Positions 8,896 through 18,077 of a DNA stretch of 52,914 nucleotides are shown here, one piece after another (within the stretch, counting starts at the first letter, position 1; each line of letters opens with the position of its first letter). The DNA is from Roseomonas sp. (lineage in GTDB: Bacteria > Pseudomonadota > Alphaproteobacteria > Acetobacterales > Acetobacteraceae). Both the position numbers and the translations under genes were made by a program. Location: the NCBI GenBank assembly GCA_028288745.1, contig JAQGHX010000126.1, forward strand, positions 1 through 52,914, given 5' to 3'. Below the pieces are notes generated by a model. The model did not search any database, was not told where the DNA came from, and worked only from the letters and a program-made list of their open reading frames with translations.

Positions 8896-10215
8896 CTACC
8901 GGAGGTAGCCTCTTCTCCGCATGAAGGTCGAAACCTTCTCCTGCAGGTCCACGACAGCCTGTTCCGCTGTCTTGGTGCCGGAGCAGACCGCATTGGCCTC
9001 ATCGTAGATCAGGATGTTCACCTGCTCGGAATCGCGCAGCGGCGGATAGGTCGCGACGGCGCCTTCCATGCCTTGCAGCACCGCCGGCAGCACCGGGTAG
9101 CGTGCCACCACCTCCGGGTCCTTGAACGCGGAGATGCGGCAGGGCGTGCCGCTCACCAGCGCGGTCTGGCGCGAAATCTCCTTCGAGGTCAGCCAGCCCA
9201 CGAAGAGCCTGGCCGCATCCAGGCTGCGGCTCTTGGCATTGACCGCGATCCCCCAGCCGCCAAGCAGCACCGCCTGGGGCGTTGGCGCCCAACCGAGGCT
9301 ACCCGCGATCTTCGACTTCGATGGGTCGAACAGGGTGGAAAAGCCGCCTGCCCACATATATCCCTGCGCCGACTGGCCACTGACCAGGCTGTTGATCATC
9401 TCCGGGAAGTCCCAGGTCAGGTTGCCGGGCGGGCTGATCTTCCCCAGGCGCTGAGACATGAAGGTGAAGGTCTTCAGCGCGGCATCGCTGCCGAAGGTGG
9501 GGCGGCCGGCGGCATCGAGATACTGGCCGCCGAAGGCATGGAACAAGGTGATCCAGGTGCAGGCGGTCTGGATGCTTTTGCCCGCCGGCATGTTGAAGCC
9601 GTAGCGGCCGCCCTTGTTCAATGCCACGCCGTTGCGATGCACGCCTTCCCAGTCGGCGGGGGGAGAATCCGGGTCCAGCCCGGCATCGCGCAAAGCCGCC
9701 TTGTCCCAGACCAGCATCGATACGTCGCCCAGCAGCGGTATGGCCACGGCCTTGCCGTCCACGCGCGAATAGGCTTCCAGTGCGCGCTGTGGGTAATCGT
9801 CCCAGTCCATGGGTGGAACGCCGCGCACCTCCTGGTCCAGGCGCATCAGATTATGCGCATGCGGCGCGATCTGTTCCTTCCACTGGTAGGCCGTCAGATA
9901 GATGTCGAAGCTGTTGGTGTTGCTGGACGCATCCAGGATCATCTTCTGGTAGCGGTCGGTCTGCTGGAGGAACTGGAAATCCAGCCGGATGCCCGTCGCC
10001 TCCGTGAAGCGGCTGCTGAAATCAGCCATCAACTGGTAGCTGGGGGTGGAGCCCCAGGTGATGCGCAGCGTGGTGCCGGAATAGGTACGCGGCAGGTTGC
10101 GGGTCGCCTCCGCCGCCGCCGTCTGCGCCATCGCCTGCTCCAGCAGGGCGCCGTTGCCCAGCAGCGCGGTCGCGCCGGCGGCGATGCCAAATCCACGTCG
10201 TGTGAGTCCACGCAT
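8896..10215 (-). CDS. ABC transporter extracellular solute-binding protein, family 1 (paralog of 16782-18077)
   Basis: Tat-like MRGLTRRGFGIAAGATALL; RTYSGTTLRITWGSTPSYQLMADFSSRFTEATGIRLDFQFLQQTDRYQKMILDASSNTNSFDIYLTAYQWKEQIAPH; ends FMRRRGYLR like the paralog. Confidence 0.88.
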   Translation of the reverse strand: MRGLTRRGFGIAAGATALLGNGALLEQAMAQTAAAEATRNLPRTYSGTTLRITWGSTPSYQLMADFSSRFTEATGIRLDFQFLQQTDRYQKMILDASSNTNSFDIYLTAYQWKEQIAPHAHNLMRLDQEVRGVPPMDWDDYPQRALEAYSRVDGKAVAIPLLGDVSMLVWDKAALRDAGLDPDSPPADWEGVHRNGVALNKGGRYGFNMPAGKSIQTACTWITLFHAFGGQYLDAAGRPTFGSDAALKTFTFMSQRLGKISPPGNLTWDFPEMINSLVSGQSAQGYMWAGGFSTLFDPSKSKIAGSLGWAPTPQAVLLGGWGIAVNAKSRSLDAARLFVGWLTSKEISRQTALVSGTPCRISAFKDPEVVARYPVLPAVLQGMEGAVATYPPLRDSEQVNILIYDEANAVCSGTKTAEQAVVDLQEKVSTFMRRRGYLR

Positions 10216-10311
10216 GATGCCCGTCCCTCCCCTGTGCCGCTTTGCGCGGTCGTCTGGGGGCGCAGGCTGCGGGGTGCGCACTGGCCGGGCAAGCTGACTC
10301 TGCTGGTAGTT

Positions 10312-10327
10312 GGGTAAAGCGGGGTAA
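10312..10327 (-). promoter_or_regulatory. Shared operator candidate, site 1 (TTACCC-N4-TTACCC on minus strand)
   Basis: Minus strand TTACCC-CGCT-TTACCC; 96 bp upstream of the ATG of the 8896-10215 SBP gene. Confidence 0.55.
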
Positions 10328-10340
10328 GGGCCGCTTCTTG

Positions 10341-10955
10341 TCACGACTGCGCCAGCAGGCGCCCCAGCGGCAGGACCGGCACGGCGTCGGGCAGGTGTCG
10401 GCGCAGCCGGGCGGCGACCGCATGGCCGGGGTCGGCGCTGCCCGGCAGGGGCGGGCCGCCATGGGCTATGATCAGTTCCGCCCCGGCGCCGGCCATCGCC
10501 TGCGCGGCATCCAGCGTGGCGGCACAGCCGGCGACATGGAAACCCGCCCCGCTCGCGCCGCGCAAAAAGGCGATCTCCCGCTCCACGCCCAGCGAGAAGC
10601 CCGCCAGCAGCGTACCCACCTCGCCATCGATGAAGCTGACGCTGGGCAGGTTGACGATGCCGCTGATCCCGGCACGGCGCAGGGCGTGCAGGATATCCTC
10701 CCGCCGCCGGAACGGGTCGACGCAGAAGACGCCGGCATAGACCTTCCGGCGGGGCGGCTGGGCCGGGAGGTTGTCCAGCAGGCTGCCGTTGCTGTCGTGC
10801 CAGGCCAGGGCCGCAAGCCAGAATTCGGGCCCGGGCGGTAGGGCAGGCAACCAGGGGCAGAACAGCCAGGATTCGTCCGGGTTGTCGTCCACCGCTGCCA
10901 GGCTCCGCACGATCCGTAAGGCAGGCGCCATAGCCGGCTGCCCAACTTTACCCAT
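10341..10955 (-). CDS. Short divergent TIM-barrel 'PEP hydrolase-like' (COG5564-like) protein
   Basis: KVYAGVFCVDPFRRREDILHALRRAGISGIVNLPSVSFIDGEVGTLLAGFSLGVEREIAFL...AGAGAELIIAHGG aligns to 12282-13145; lacks the N-terminal [15 protein letters not shown] segment. Confidence 0.65.
   Translation of the reverse strand: MGKVGQPAMAPALRIVRSLAAVDDNPDESWLFCPWLPALPPGPEFWLAALAWHDSNGSLLDNLPAQPPRRKVYAGVFCVDPFRRREDILHALRRAGISGIVNLPSVSFIDGEVGTLLAGFSLGVEREIAFLRGASGAGFHVAGCAATLDAAQAMAGAGAELIIAHGGPPLPGSADPGHAVAARLRRHLPDAVPVLPLGRLLAQS
10938..10953 (+). promoter_or_regulatory. Shared operator candidate, site 2 (CTGCCC-N4-TTACCC)
   Basis: ctgcccaactTTACCCATTTGCGCCGC; 110 bp upstream of the UPF0261 ATG (11064); first half-site degenerate. 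Confidence 0.45.
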
Positions 10956-11063
10956 TTGCGCCGCGCATCCGCCTTTCGCCCCCCAGGCTCTCTGCTAGCC
11001 TCGGCAGCATAGAGGTCAAGAGCCACCGGCGAAACGGCGGCCAGGATAAGGGGAAGGAAGCGT

Positions 11064-12260
11064 ATGCCGAGAGCCTATGTCTGCGGCACCTTCGATACCA
11101 AGGGCGCCGAGCTCGGCTTCGTCGCGGCCCGGCTGCGCGCCGCTGGCGTCGAGACCTGCACGGTGGACCTGTCGACCCTCCCCCATAACGGCGCCGTGGA
11201 CGTGACGGCGCGCGACGTGGCCCGGTGCCACCCCGCGGGAGAAGCCGCGGTGCTGGGGCTGGGCGACCGTGGCAGGGCCGTGGGCGGCATGGCACTGGCG
11301 CTGGAGCACTTCCTGCCCACCCGCCGGGATGTGGCCGGCATTTTTGGCGCGGGCGGCACCGGCGGCACCGCCATGCTGGCACCGGGCATGCGGGCGCTTC
11401 CCGTTGGCGTGCCGAAGCTTTTGGTATCCACCGTCGCCTCCGGCAATGTCGCGCCTTATGTCGGGCCGTCCGACATCTGCATGATGCCCTCCATCACCGA
11501 CGTTCAGGGCCTGAACCGCATTTCCCGCCGCATCCTGGAGAACGCGGCGCATGCCCTGGCCGGCATGATCCGCTTCCGCCAGGACGAAGCCGCCGAGGCG
11601 CGGCCCGCGATCGGGCTGACCATGTTCGGCGTGACGACGGATTGCGTGAGGCATGTCACCGCGGCGCTGGAGGCCGAGTATGACTGCCTGGTGTTCCACG
11701 CCGTCGGCACGGGTGGCCGCGCCATGGAGAAACTCGCCGATTCCGGCCTGCTGGGCGGGGTAATCGACGCCACCACCACCGAGGTCGCCGACATGCTGAT
11801 AGGCGGGGTGTTCCCCGCCGACGACACGCGTTTCGAGGCGATCATCCGCACCCGCATCCCCTATGTCCTCTCCTGCGGTGCGCTGGACATGGTGAATTTC
11901 GGGGCGCTGGACACGGTGCCGGAGCGCTTCCGTGGCCGGAACCTCTATGTCCACAACCCACAGATCACACTGATGCGCACGACGCCCGCCGAGAACGTGG
12001 CCATGGCGGAATGGATCGCCGCCCGGCTCAACCGCATGGAAGGGCCGGTCCGCCTGCTGCTGCCCGGGGGGGGTGTCTCGGCCATCGACCTGCCCGGCCA
12101 GCCCTTCCATGACCCGGAGGCCGACCGCGCGCTGTTCGACACGCTGGAGGCGCGGGTCGTCGCCACGCCGGCGCGCCGGGTGGAGCGGCTGCCCCATGCG
12201 ATCAACGATCCGGCCTTCGCCGCGGCGCTCGCCAGGGCCTTTCGCGACATCGCCGCCTAA
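11064..12260 (+). CDS. Tm-1-like ATP-binding domain protein (UPF0261 family)
   Basis: [37 protein letters not shown]...[63 protein letters not shown]0261/Tm-1-like signatures. Confidence 0.9.
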   Translation: MPRAYVCGTFDTKGAELGFVAARLRAAGVETCTVDLSTLPHNGAVDVTARDVARCHPAGEAAVLGLGDRGRAVGGMALALEHFLPTRRDVAGIFGAGGTGGTAMLAPGMRALPVGVPKLLVSTVASGNVAPYVGPSDICMMPSITDVQGLNRISRRILENAAHALAGMIRFRQDEAAEARPAIGLTMFGVTTDCVRHVTAALEAEYDCLVFHAVGTGGRAMEKLADSGLLGGVIDATTTEVADMLIGGVFPADDTRFEAIIRTRIPYVLSCGALDMVNFGALDTVPERFRGRNLYVHNPQITLMRTTPAENVAMAEWIAARLNRMEGPVRLLLPGGGVSAIDLPGQPFHDPEADRALFDTLEARVVATPARRVERLPHAINDPAFAAALARAFRDIAA

Positions 12261-12281
12261 AGTTCTCAAGGAGACAATCGG

Positions 12282-13145
12282 ATGCAGCGTTTCGAACGCA
12301 CCGACCTGCTGCGCCGCTTCACCGACATGGTGCGGCGCGGCGAGCCCATCATCGGCGGCGGCGCCGGCATCGGCCTCTCGGCCAAGTGCGAGGAAGCCGG
12401 CGGGATCGACCTGATCGTCCTGTACAATTCCGGCCGCTACCGCATGGCCGGGCGCGGCTCCCTGGCCGGGCTGCTGGCCTATGGCAATGCCAATGACATC
12501 GTGGTGCAGATGGCCCGCGAAGTGCTGCCGGTGGTGAAGAAGACGCCGGTTCTGGCCGGCGTGAACGGCACCGACCCCTTCATGCTGACCGAACACTTCC
12601 TGGAACAACTCAAGGCGATGGGCATCGCCGGCATCCAGAACTTCCCCACCGTGGGGCTGATCGACGGGGTGTTCCGCCAGAACCTGGAGGAGACCGGCAT
12701 GAGCTACGCGCTGGAGGTGGAGATGATCCGCACGGCCCGCGCCATGGACCTGCTGACAACCCCCTATGTCTTTTCCGAAGCCGATGCCGCAGCGATGGCG
12801 GGCGCGGGAGCGGACATCATCATCGCGCATATGGGCCTCACCACGGGCGGCACGATCGGCGCGGAGACGGCGCCGACGCTGCGGGCATGCCCGGCCATGA
12901 TCGATGCCTGGGCGCGCGCGGCGAAAAAGGTGCGGCCGGACGTGCTGGTGCTCTGCCATGGCGGCCCCATCGCCACGCCCGAGGACGCGCAATACGTGCT
13001 GGATGCCTGCGAGCATTGCGACGGCTTCTACGGCGCCAGCTCGATGGAGCGCCTGCCCGTCGAGGCGGCCCTGACCGAGACGACACGCGCGTTCCGCCGG
13101 CTGAAGGGCGGCAGGCGGCACGCCACCAAGGAGATCCAGGCATGA
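12282..13145 (+). CDS. Phosphoenolpyruvate hydrolase-like TIM-barrel protein (COG5564-like)
   Basis: [52 protein letters not shown]...[26 protein letters not shown]...[15 protein letters not shown]; commonly partners UPF0261. Confidence 0.88.
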   Translation: MQRFERTDLLRRFTDMVRRGEPIIGGGAGIGLSAKCEEAGGIDLIVLYNSGRYRMAGRGSLAGLLAYGNANDIVVQMAREVLPVVKKTPVLAGVNGTDPFMLTEHFLEQLKAMGIAGIQNFPTVGLIDGVFRQNLEETGMSYALEVEMIRTARAMDLLTTPYVFSEADAAAMAGAGADIIIAHMGLTTGGTIGAETAPTLRACPAMIDAWARAAKKVRPDVLVLCHGGPIATPEDAQYVLDACEHCDGFYGASSMERLPVEAALTETTRAFRRLKGGRRHATKEIQA

Positions 13146-13771
13146 CGGTGTTCCGCAGCGGGACCACTCCGCCCGCGTGGTGCGAGTTGGACGATTTCGA
13201 GATCATCACTCTCGGCCTGGGCGAGACGCTGCGCCGCGGCCCTTCCGGCCGCCGCGAACGGCTGATCGGGACCGCCGGAACCTGCCAGATCCAGCGTGGC
13301 GGCGGCAGCCTGTTGCTGAAGGAAGCCCAGTTCCTGGACCTGAACCCGGCGGATGGCGAATGGTCCGTCACCGGGGCGACCGGCCCTTCCCAGCTTGTCT
13401 GGCTGGCCGGCCACTGGGGCGACGAGATCGCGGGCTGCGGCGTGTTCCGCGTCACGCGGTCCGATGCGCCCAATAACGGCGACCCGGTGACTTATCCCAA
13501 GCATACGCGGATCGACCGGCATTACCACGACTGCGACGAGTACTGGATCATGCTGGAAGGCGCCGGCACTGCGGTTGTCGATGACCGCCATTCGCGCATG
13601 GGCCCGGGCGACTGCCTCGCCATCGGCATGGGCCACCATCATGACTTTCCCATCACCGAGAGCGAGGTCAAGGCTGTGTTCTTCGAAACGACGCTGCAGG
13701 GCGGCAAGCGTACCGGCCATCTCTGGGAACACACGCATGGCCCCGCCATGCCCGTGCCGGGGCGCGTCTGA
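13142..13771 (+). CDS. Cupin-domain protein
   Basis: [50 protein letters not shown]: cupin motifs 1 and 2; ATGA overlap with upstream gene. Confidence 0.85.
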   Translation: MTVFRSGTTPPAWCELDDFEIITLGLGETLRRGPSGRRERLIGTAGTCQIQRGGGSLLLKEAQFLDLNPADGEWSVTGATGPSQLVWLAGHWGDEIAGCGVFRVTRSDAPNNGDPVTYPKHTRIDRHYHDCDEYWIMLEGAGTAVVDDRHSRMGPGDCLAIGMGHHHDFPITESEVKAVFFETTLQGGKRTGHLWEHTHGPAMPVPGRV

Positions 13772-14838
13772 TGGCCGCGCAACGCGTCATCCATGTCGGC
13801 ATCGGCACCTTCGGCAAGCGCTGGTGCCGGGAATTCCTGAAGACCAATGTCGATGACGGCACCATCGAGGTCGTGGCGCTGGTGGATGTCGACCCGAAGG
13901 CGCTGGCCTATGGCCGCTCCGTCCTGAACCTGCCGGAGAGCGCCTGCTTCACCGACCCGCGCGAGGCCTTCGGCAAGGTCGCGGCCGATTTCTGCACCGT
14001 CGTGGTGCCGCCCAACTTCCATGAGGCGGTGGTCGATATCGCCATCGAGCATGGCGTGGACGTGCTCAGCGAGAAGCCCATCGCGGATACGATGGAAGCC
14101 TCGGTCCGCATCGCCCGCAAGATCGAGGCGGCCGGGCGCAAGATGGCGGTGACGATGAGCCACCGCTTCGACCAGGACAAGACGACGCTGCGCCGCATCA
14201 TCCGCTCCGGCAGGCTCGGCCGGGTCAATAACATCTCCTGCCGCTACCAGGCCGACATGCGGCAGCACATGGCCTGGGGCGCGCTGTTCCGCCACACCAT
14301 GCAGCACCCCATGCTGATCGAGGGCGCGATCCATCACCTCGACATCGTGGCGGACCTGGCGGGGGCCCGCTGCGAGACGCTGTTCGCCTCGACCTGGAAG
14401 CCCGACTGGGCGGAATATGCCGGTGATACGGACGGCCTGGTCAGCATGGTCTTCGAGAACGGCGTGCGCGCCGTCTATGAAGGCTCGTCTTCCACCGCGG
14501 TCGGGTTGAACGACTGGTACCAGGAATATGTCCGGGTCGATTGCGAACTGGGCACCGCCATCCTGAACCATCGCGAGATCGAGATCTTCACCCGCCAGGA
14601 TGTGCCCCGCCAGAAAAGCCGGGAAGGCCAGGGGCAGAAGGTGACCCAGTTGACCCAACCCAAATGGATCAACCACTGGCTGATCGAGCAGTTCGCCCAG
14701 TGGCGGGCCGGCGGCCCCGCGATGGAGACGCGGGTGCAGAACAACGTCCAGGCCTCGGCGCTCATCTTCGGCTCGATCGAGAGCGCGACCCATGGCAAGC
14801 TGGTGAAGGTGCAGGACTACATCGCTTCCTTCGGATGA
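13771..14838 (+). CDS. Gfo/Idh/MocA-family oxidoreductase
   Basis: VIHVGIGTFGKRWCREFLKTN...VDVLSEKPIADTMEASVRIARKIEAAGRKMAVTMSHRF: SEKP motif and NAD-binding N-terminus. Confidence 0.92.
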   Translation: MAAQRVIHVGIGTFGKRWCREFLKTNVDDGTIEVVALVDVDPKALAYGRSVLNLPESACFTDPREAFGKVAADFCTVVVPPNFHEAVVDIAIEHGVDVLSEKPIADTMEASVRIARKIEAAGRKMAVTMSHRFDQDKTTLRRIIRSGRLGRVNNISCRYQADMRQHMAWGALFRHTMQHPMLIEGAIHHLDIVADLAGARCETLFASTWKPDWAEYAGDTDGLVSMVFENGVRAVYEGSSSTAVGLNDWYQEYVRVDCELGTAILNHREIEIFTRQDVPRQKSREGQGQKVTQLTQPKWINHWLIEQFAQWRAGGPAMETRVQNNVQASALIFGSIESATHGKLVKVQDYIASFG

Positions 14839-14842
14839 TGCC

Positions 14843-16651
14843 TTGAGCGAAACCCCCGCCGAGCAGGTTGCCGACCGATTGCGCGCCGTGCGCGGCCGCA
14901 GCGATGCGCTGCTGGTGGGGGCCGCGATCGGCACCGGCATGGCGGCGCAGGCCGCCACCCGGGGCGGGGCCGATTTCCTGCTGGCGCTGAACGCGGGCCG
15001 GCTGCGCACCATGGGGGAGCCCTCCGTGGCCTCGCTGCTGGCGCTGCGCGACACCAACAACTTCGTGCTGGATTTCGCCTCCGCCGAGATCCGCCCGCGC
15101 ACCGGCCTGCCGGTCTTTGTCGGCCTCGCCGCCTTCGACCCCAGGCTGGATGCGGGCGCCCTGCTGCGCCGCGTGCGCGACGCGGGCTTCGAGGGCGTGA
15201 CCAACTTCCCGACCGTGACGCTGATGGATGGCCGCTTCCGCCGTTTCCTGGAAGCCAGCGGCTATGGATTCGAGCGGGAGGCCGCCCTGCTGGAGCAGGC
15301 CCGCGCGCTCGGCCTGGCCACCCTGGGCTACGCCCACCGGCGGGAGGAGGCGCGGCGGCTGGCGGTCGCTGGCGTGACCGTCGTGAACATCGCCCTCGGC
15401 TGGAACTCCGGCGGCACGCTGGGCGTGACGAACCCCATGCGGATCGAGGAAGCCGCCGAACTGACATGCCGCATGGTGCGCGCCGTGCGCCAGCATTCCC
15501 GCGACACCCTCTGCGTCGTGGAAGGCGGGCCCATCGTGCGGCCGGAGCAGATGGATGAGGTCTGCCGCGCCGCCGATGCGCAAGGCTATGTCGGCGGTTC
15601 CACCATCGACCGTGTGCCGCTGGAGGAAGCGATCGAGCTGGTGACCGCCGCCTTCAAGACCACCCGGGCGCGCCAGCGGCGCATCCCGCGCGTGGACCCG
15701 CGGCGGGAACCGCTGGCGCTGGTGGGGGCCGCTCCCGCCGTGCTGCGGGCGCGCGCCGCCTTCGCCCAGGCCATCGAGGGTGGGCTTCCCGTGCTGATCC
15801 TGGGGGAGGAAGGCACCGGCCGCCGCGACCTGGCCCGCGCGCTGCACGCGGCGGGGCCAGCCAGAACCAGGAAGCTGGCCTGGGTGACCTGCGCGGCCGA
15901 GCCGGAACGCATGGCCGTCGAGATCTTCGGCTGCGAGCCGGGGGCGCTGCCCGGCATCGTCCGCCGACGCATGGGCTGGCTGGAGATGGCGCGGGATTCC
16001 ACCCTGGTGCTCGACGAGTTCGGCCAGCTCGACCGGGTTTCCCGCCAGCGGCTGGAGGCGGCGCTGAAGAGCGGCGGCTTCACGCGGCATGGCGGGACCG
16101 AGACCCTGCCGCTGGGCACGCGCCTGCTCGGCATCACCCACCCGCGCCCCGGCCAGGACCAGGGCTGGTTCGCGCCCCTGCCGCCCCGGCTGCTGGGCGA
16201 GATCCGCATCGAATTGCAGCCGCTGCGCAACCGCCTCGACGACCTGCCGGCGATCATCCACCAGGTGCTGGACCGCCTGGCGCTCGGGCTGGGCCGTCCC
16301 GCCGTGGATGTCGACCCCTCCGCCTTCCGCCTGCTGCTGGAACATGACTGGCCGGGCAATTTCCGCGAACTGACCGAGGTGCTGCAACGCGGCCTGCTGG
16401 CGGCCGGCGAGGGCGCGGTCACGGCAGGGCACCTCGCCGCCCTGCAGGGGGCCGAGCCGGCGCAGGACACCCGGAGCCGCTTTGGCAGCGAGCGGGACTG
16501 GATCCTGGACGGGCTGCGCCGCAACCGCTTCCGCCGTGGGGAGGCCGCCCGCTTCCTCGGTGTGTCGCGCAAGACCCTTTACAATCGTATGGTGGCGCTC
16601 GGGCTTGCCGTCGGCGCAAACGGCCGCGGCATGGACCAGACGGGCGGCTAG
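14843..16651 (+). CDS. TIM-barrel (PEP hydrolase-like) sensor domain fused to degenerate sigma54-activator AAA+ domain and Fis-type HTH
   Basis: N-term LLVGAAIGTGMAAQAATRGGADFLLALNAGRLRTMG...GVTNFPTVTLMDGRFRRFLEASG; AAA+ part GEEGTGRRDLARALH, FGCEPGALPGIVRRRMGWLEMARDSTLVLDEFGQLD, HDWPGNFRELTEVLQ; HTH RRGEAARFLGVSRKTLYNRMVALGL. Confidence 0.88.
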   Translation: MSETPAEQVADRLRAVRGRSDALLVGAAIGTGMAAQAATRGGADFLLALNAGRLRTMGEPSVASLLALRDTNNFVLDFASAEIRPRTGLPVFVGLAAFDPRLDAGALLRRVRDAGFEGVTNFPTVTLMDGRFRRFLEASGYGFEREAALLEQARALGLATLGYAHRREEARRLAVAGVTVVNIALGWNSGGTLGVTNPMRIEEAAELTCRMVRAVRQHSRDTLCVVEGGPIVRPEQMDEVCRAADAQGYVGGSTIDRVPLEEAIELVTAAFKTTRARQRRIPRVDPRREPLALVGAAPAVLRARAAFAQAIEGGLPVLILGEEGTGRRDLARALHAAGPARTRKLAWVTCAAEPERMAVEIFGCEPGALPGIVRRRMGWLEMARDSTLVLDEFGQLDRVSRQRLEAALKSGGFTRHGGTETLPLGTRLLGITHPRPGQDQGWFAPLPPRLLGEIRIELQPLRNRLDDLPAIIHQVLDRLALGLGRPAVDVDPSAFRLLLEHDWPGNFRELTEVLQRGLLAAGEGAVTAGHLAALQGAEPAQDTRSRFGSERDWILDGLRRNRFRRGEAARFLGVSRKTLYNRMVALGLAVGANGRGMDQTGG

Positions 16652-16660
16652 ACGGCTCCC

Positions 16661-16676
16661 TTACCCCATTTTACCC
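16661..16676 (+). promoter_or_regulatory. Shared operator candidate, site 3 (TTACCC-N4-TTACCC)
   Basis: TTACCCCATTTTACCCATTGCGCCGCC; 105 bp upstream of ATG 16782; perfect 10-bp-period direct repeat. Confidence 0.6.
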
Positions 16677-16781
16677 ATTGCGCCGCCTCGATGGCGTTGC
16701 CGCTCCCGCGGGCGCTTGCTTCACTTCGGGCATACAACAGAGCCCTGCGCGCCACGGCGGCTGGGCCACGGGAGAACGTTC

Positions 16782-18077
16782 ATGCTGATCACGCGGCGCG
16801 GCCTGACGGCCGCTGCGTTGCTGGCGGGCGTGGGAAGCCCCGCGCTGGCGCAGGACGACACGACGACCCGGGGCCTGCCCCGCACCCATGCCGGGACCAC
16901 GCTGAATGTGCTGTGGGGGCCGGAGCCGGTGTTCCAGGCCATGGCGACCTATTCCGCCGCCTTCACCGATGCCACGGGCATCCGGATGGACTTCACCCAG
17001 GTCAGCTATGCGGACCGCTACCGCAAGATGATGCTGGACGTGTCCAGCCGCACCAATTCCTTCGACGTGTATCTCAATGCCTACCAGTGGAAAGAGGAAC
17101 TTGCGCCCTACGTGGTCGACCACGCCCGCATCCCGGAGGACGTGCCCGGCGCGCCGCCGCTGGAGCTGGATGATTTCCCGCCCCGCGCCCTGGAGGTCTA
17201 CAGCCGCGCCGGCGACAAGACGATGGCCCTGCCGCTGAACGGCAGCGCCACCTTCCTGGTCTGGAACAAGAAGGCCTACCGCGAAGCCGGCCTGGACCCC
17301 GACCGCGCCCCCCGGAGCTGGGAGGAGGTTGTCAGCAACGGCGAGAAGCTGCGCGCCGACCGGCGCTACGGCTTCAACATGCCGGCGGGCAAGAGCATCC
17401 AGACCGCCTGCGTCTGGATCACCCTGTTCCATGCCTTCGGCGGCGCCTATCGCGATGCCGGCGGGCAGCCGGCCTTCAACAGCGAGCCTGGGCTGCGCGC
17501 CACCCGCTTCATGGCGGAACGCCTGCAGAAGATCAGCCCGCCGGGCAACCTGACCTGGGATTCGCCCGAGATGCTGAATGCCGTGCTGACCGGACAGGCG
17601 GCGCAGGGCTTCCTGTGGGCCGGCGCCTTCTCCACCCTGCTCGACCCTTCGCGCTCGGTGGTGTCGAAGGATCTCGGCTGGGCACCGACGCCGGAGGCGG
17701 TGATGCTGGGCGGCTGGGCCATGTCGGTGAACGCCAATTCGCGTGGGCGGGAGCCCGCCAAGCTCTGGGCCGCATGGCTGACCAGCCGGGAAGTGTCCCG
17801 GCGGCTGGCGCTGATCGCCGCCCAGCCCTGCCGCATCTCCGCCTTCCGCGACCCGGAGGTCGTGGCGAAATACCCCCAGCTTCCGGCCGTGCTGGAAGGA
17901 ATGTCCGGCAAGGTGGCCGCCTATATGCCAATCCGCGATTCCGAGCAGATCAATACCTTCATCTATGACGAGGTGAACGCCGCCTGCGCGGGCACCCGAA
18001 CGCCCGAGCAGGCGGTGGCCGCGATGCAGGACAAGGTCGTGACCTTCATGCGCCGGCGGGGGTATCTCCGTGGCTAG
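16782..18077 (+). CDS. ABC transporter extracellular solute-binding protein, family 1 (paralog of 8896-10215)
   Basis: MLITRRGLTAAALLAGVGSPALAQ leader; THAGTTLNVLWGPEPVFQAMATYSAAFTDATGIRMDFTQVSYADRYRKMMLDVSSRTNSFDVYLNAYQWKEELAPY. Confidence 0.9.
   Translation: MLITRRGLTAAALLAGVGSPALAQDDTTTRGLPRTHAGTTLNVLWGPEPVFQAMATYSAAFTDATGIRMDFTQVSYADRYRKMMLDVSSRTNSFDVYLNAYQWKEELAPYVVDHARIPEDVPGAPPLELDDFPPRALEVYSRAGDKTMALPLNGSATFLVWNKKAYREAGLDPDRAPRSWEEVVSNGEKLRADRRYGFNMPAGKSIQTACVWITLFHAFGGAYRDAGGQPAFNSEPGLRATRFMAERLQKISPPGNLTWDSPEMLNAVLTGQAAQGFLWAGAFSTLLDPSRSVVSKDLGWAPTPEAVMLGGWAMSVNANSRGREPAKLWAAWLTSREVSRRLALIAAQPCRISAFRDPEVVAKYPQLPAVLEGMSGKVAAYMPIRDSEQINTFIYDEVNAACAGTRTPEQAVAAMQDKVVTFMRRRGYLRG

Noticed and set aside
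10954-11063. Sigma54 (-24/-12) promoter between operator site 2 and UPF0261
   Set aside because: No convincing TGGCAC-N5-TTGC pattern found by eye; consistent with the degenerate GAFTGA motif but needs TSS mapping.
12066-12073. G8 tract in the UPF0261 gene as a frameshift
   Set aside because: CCC GGG GGG GGT keeps the frame ([10 protein letters not shown]).
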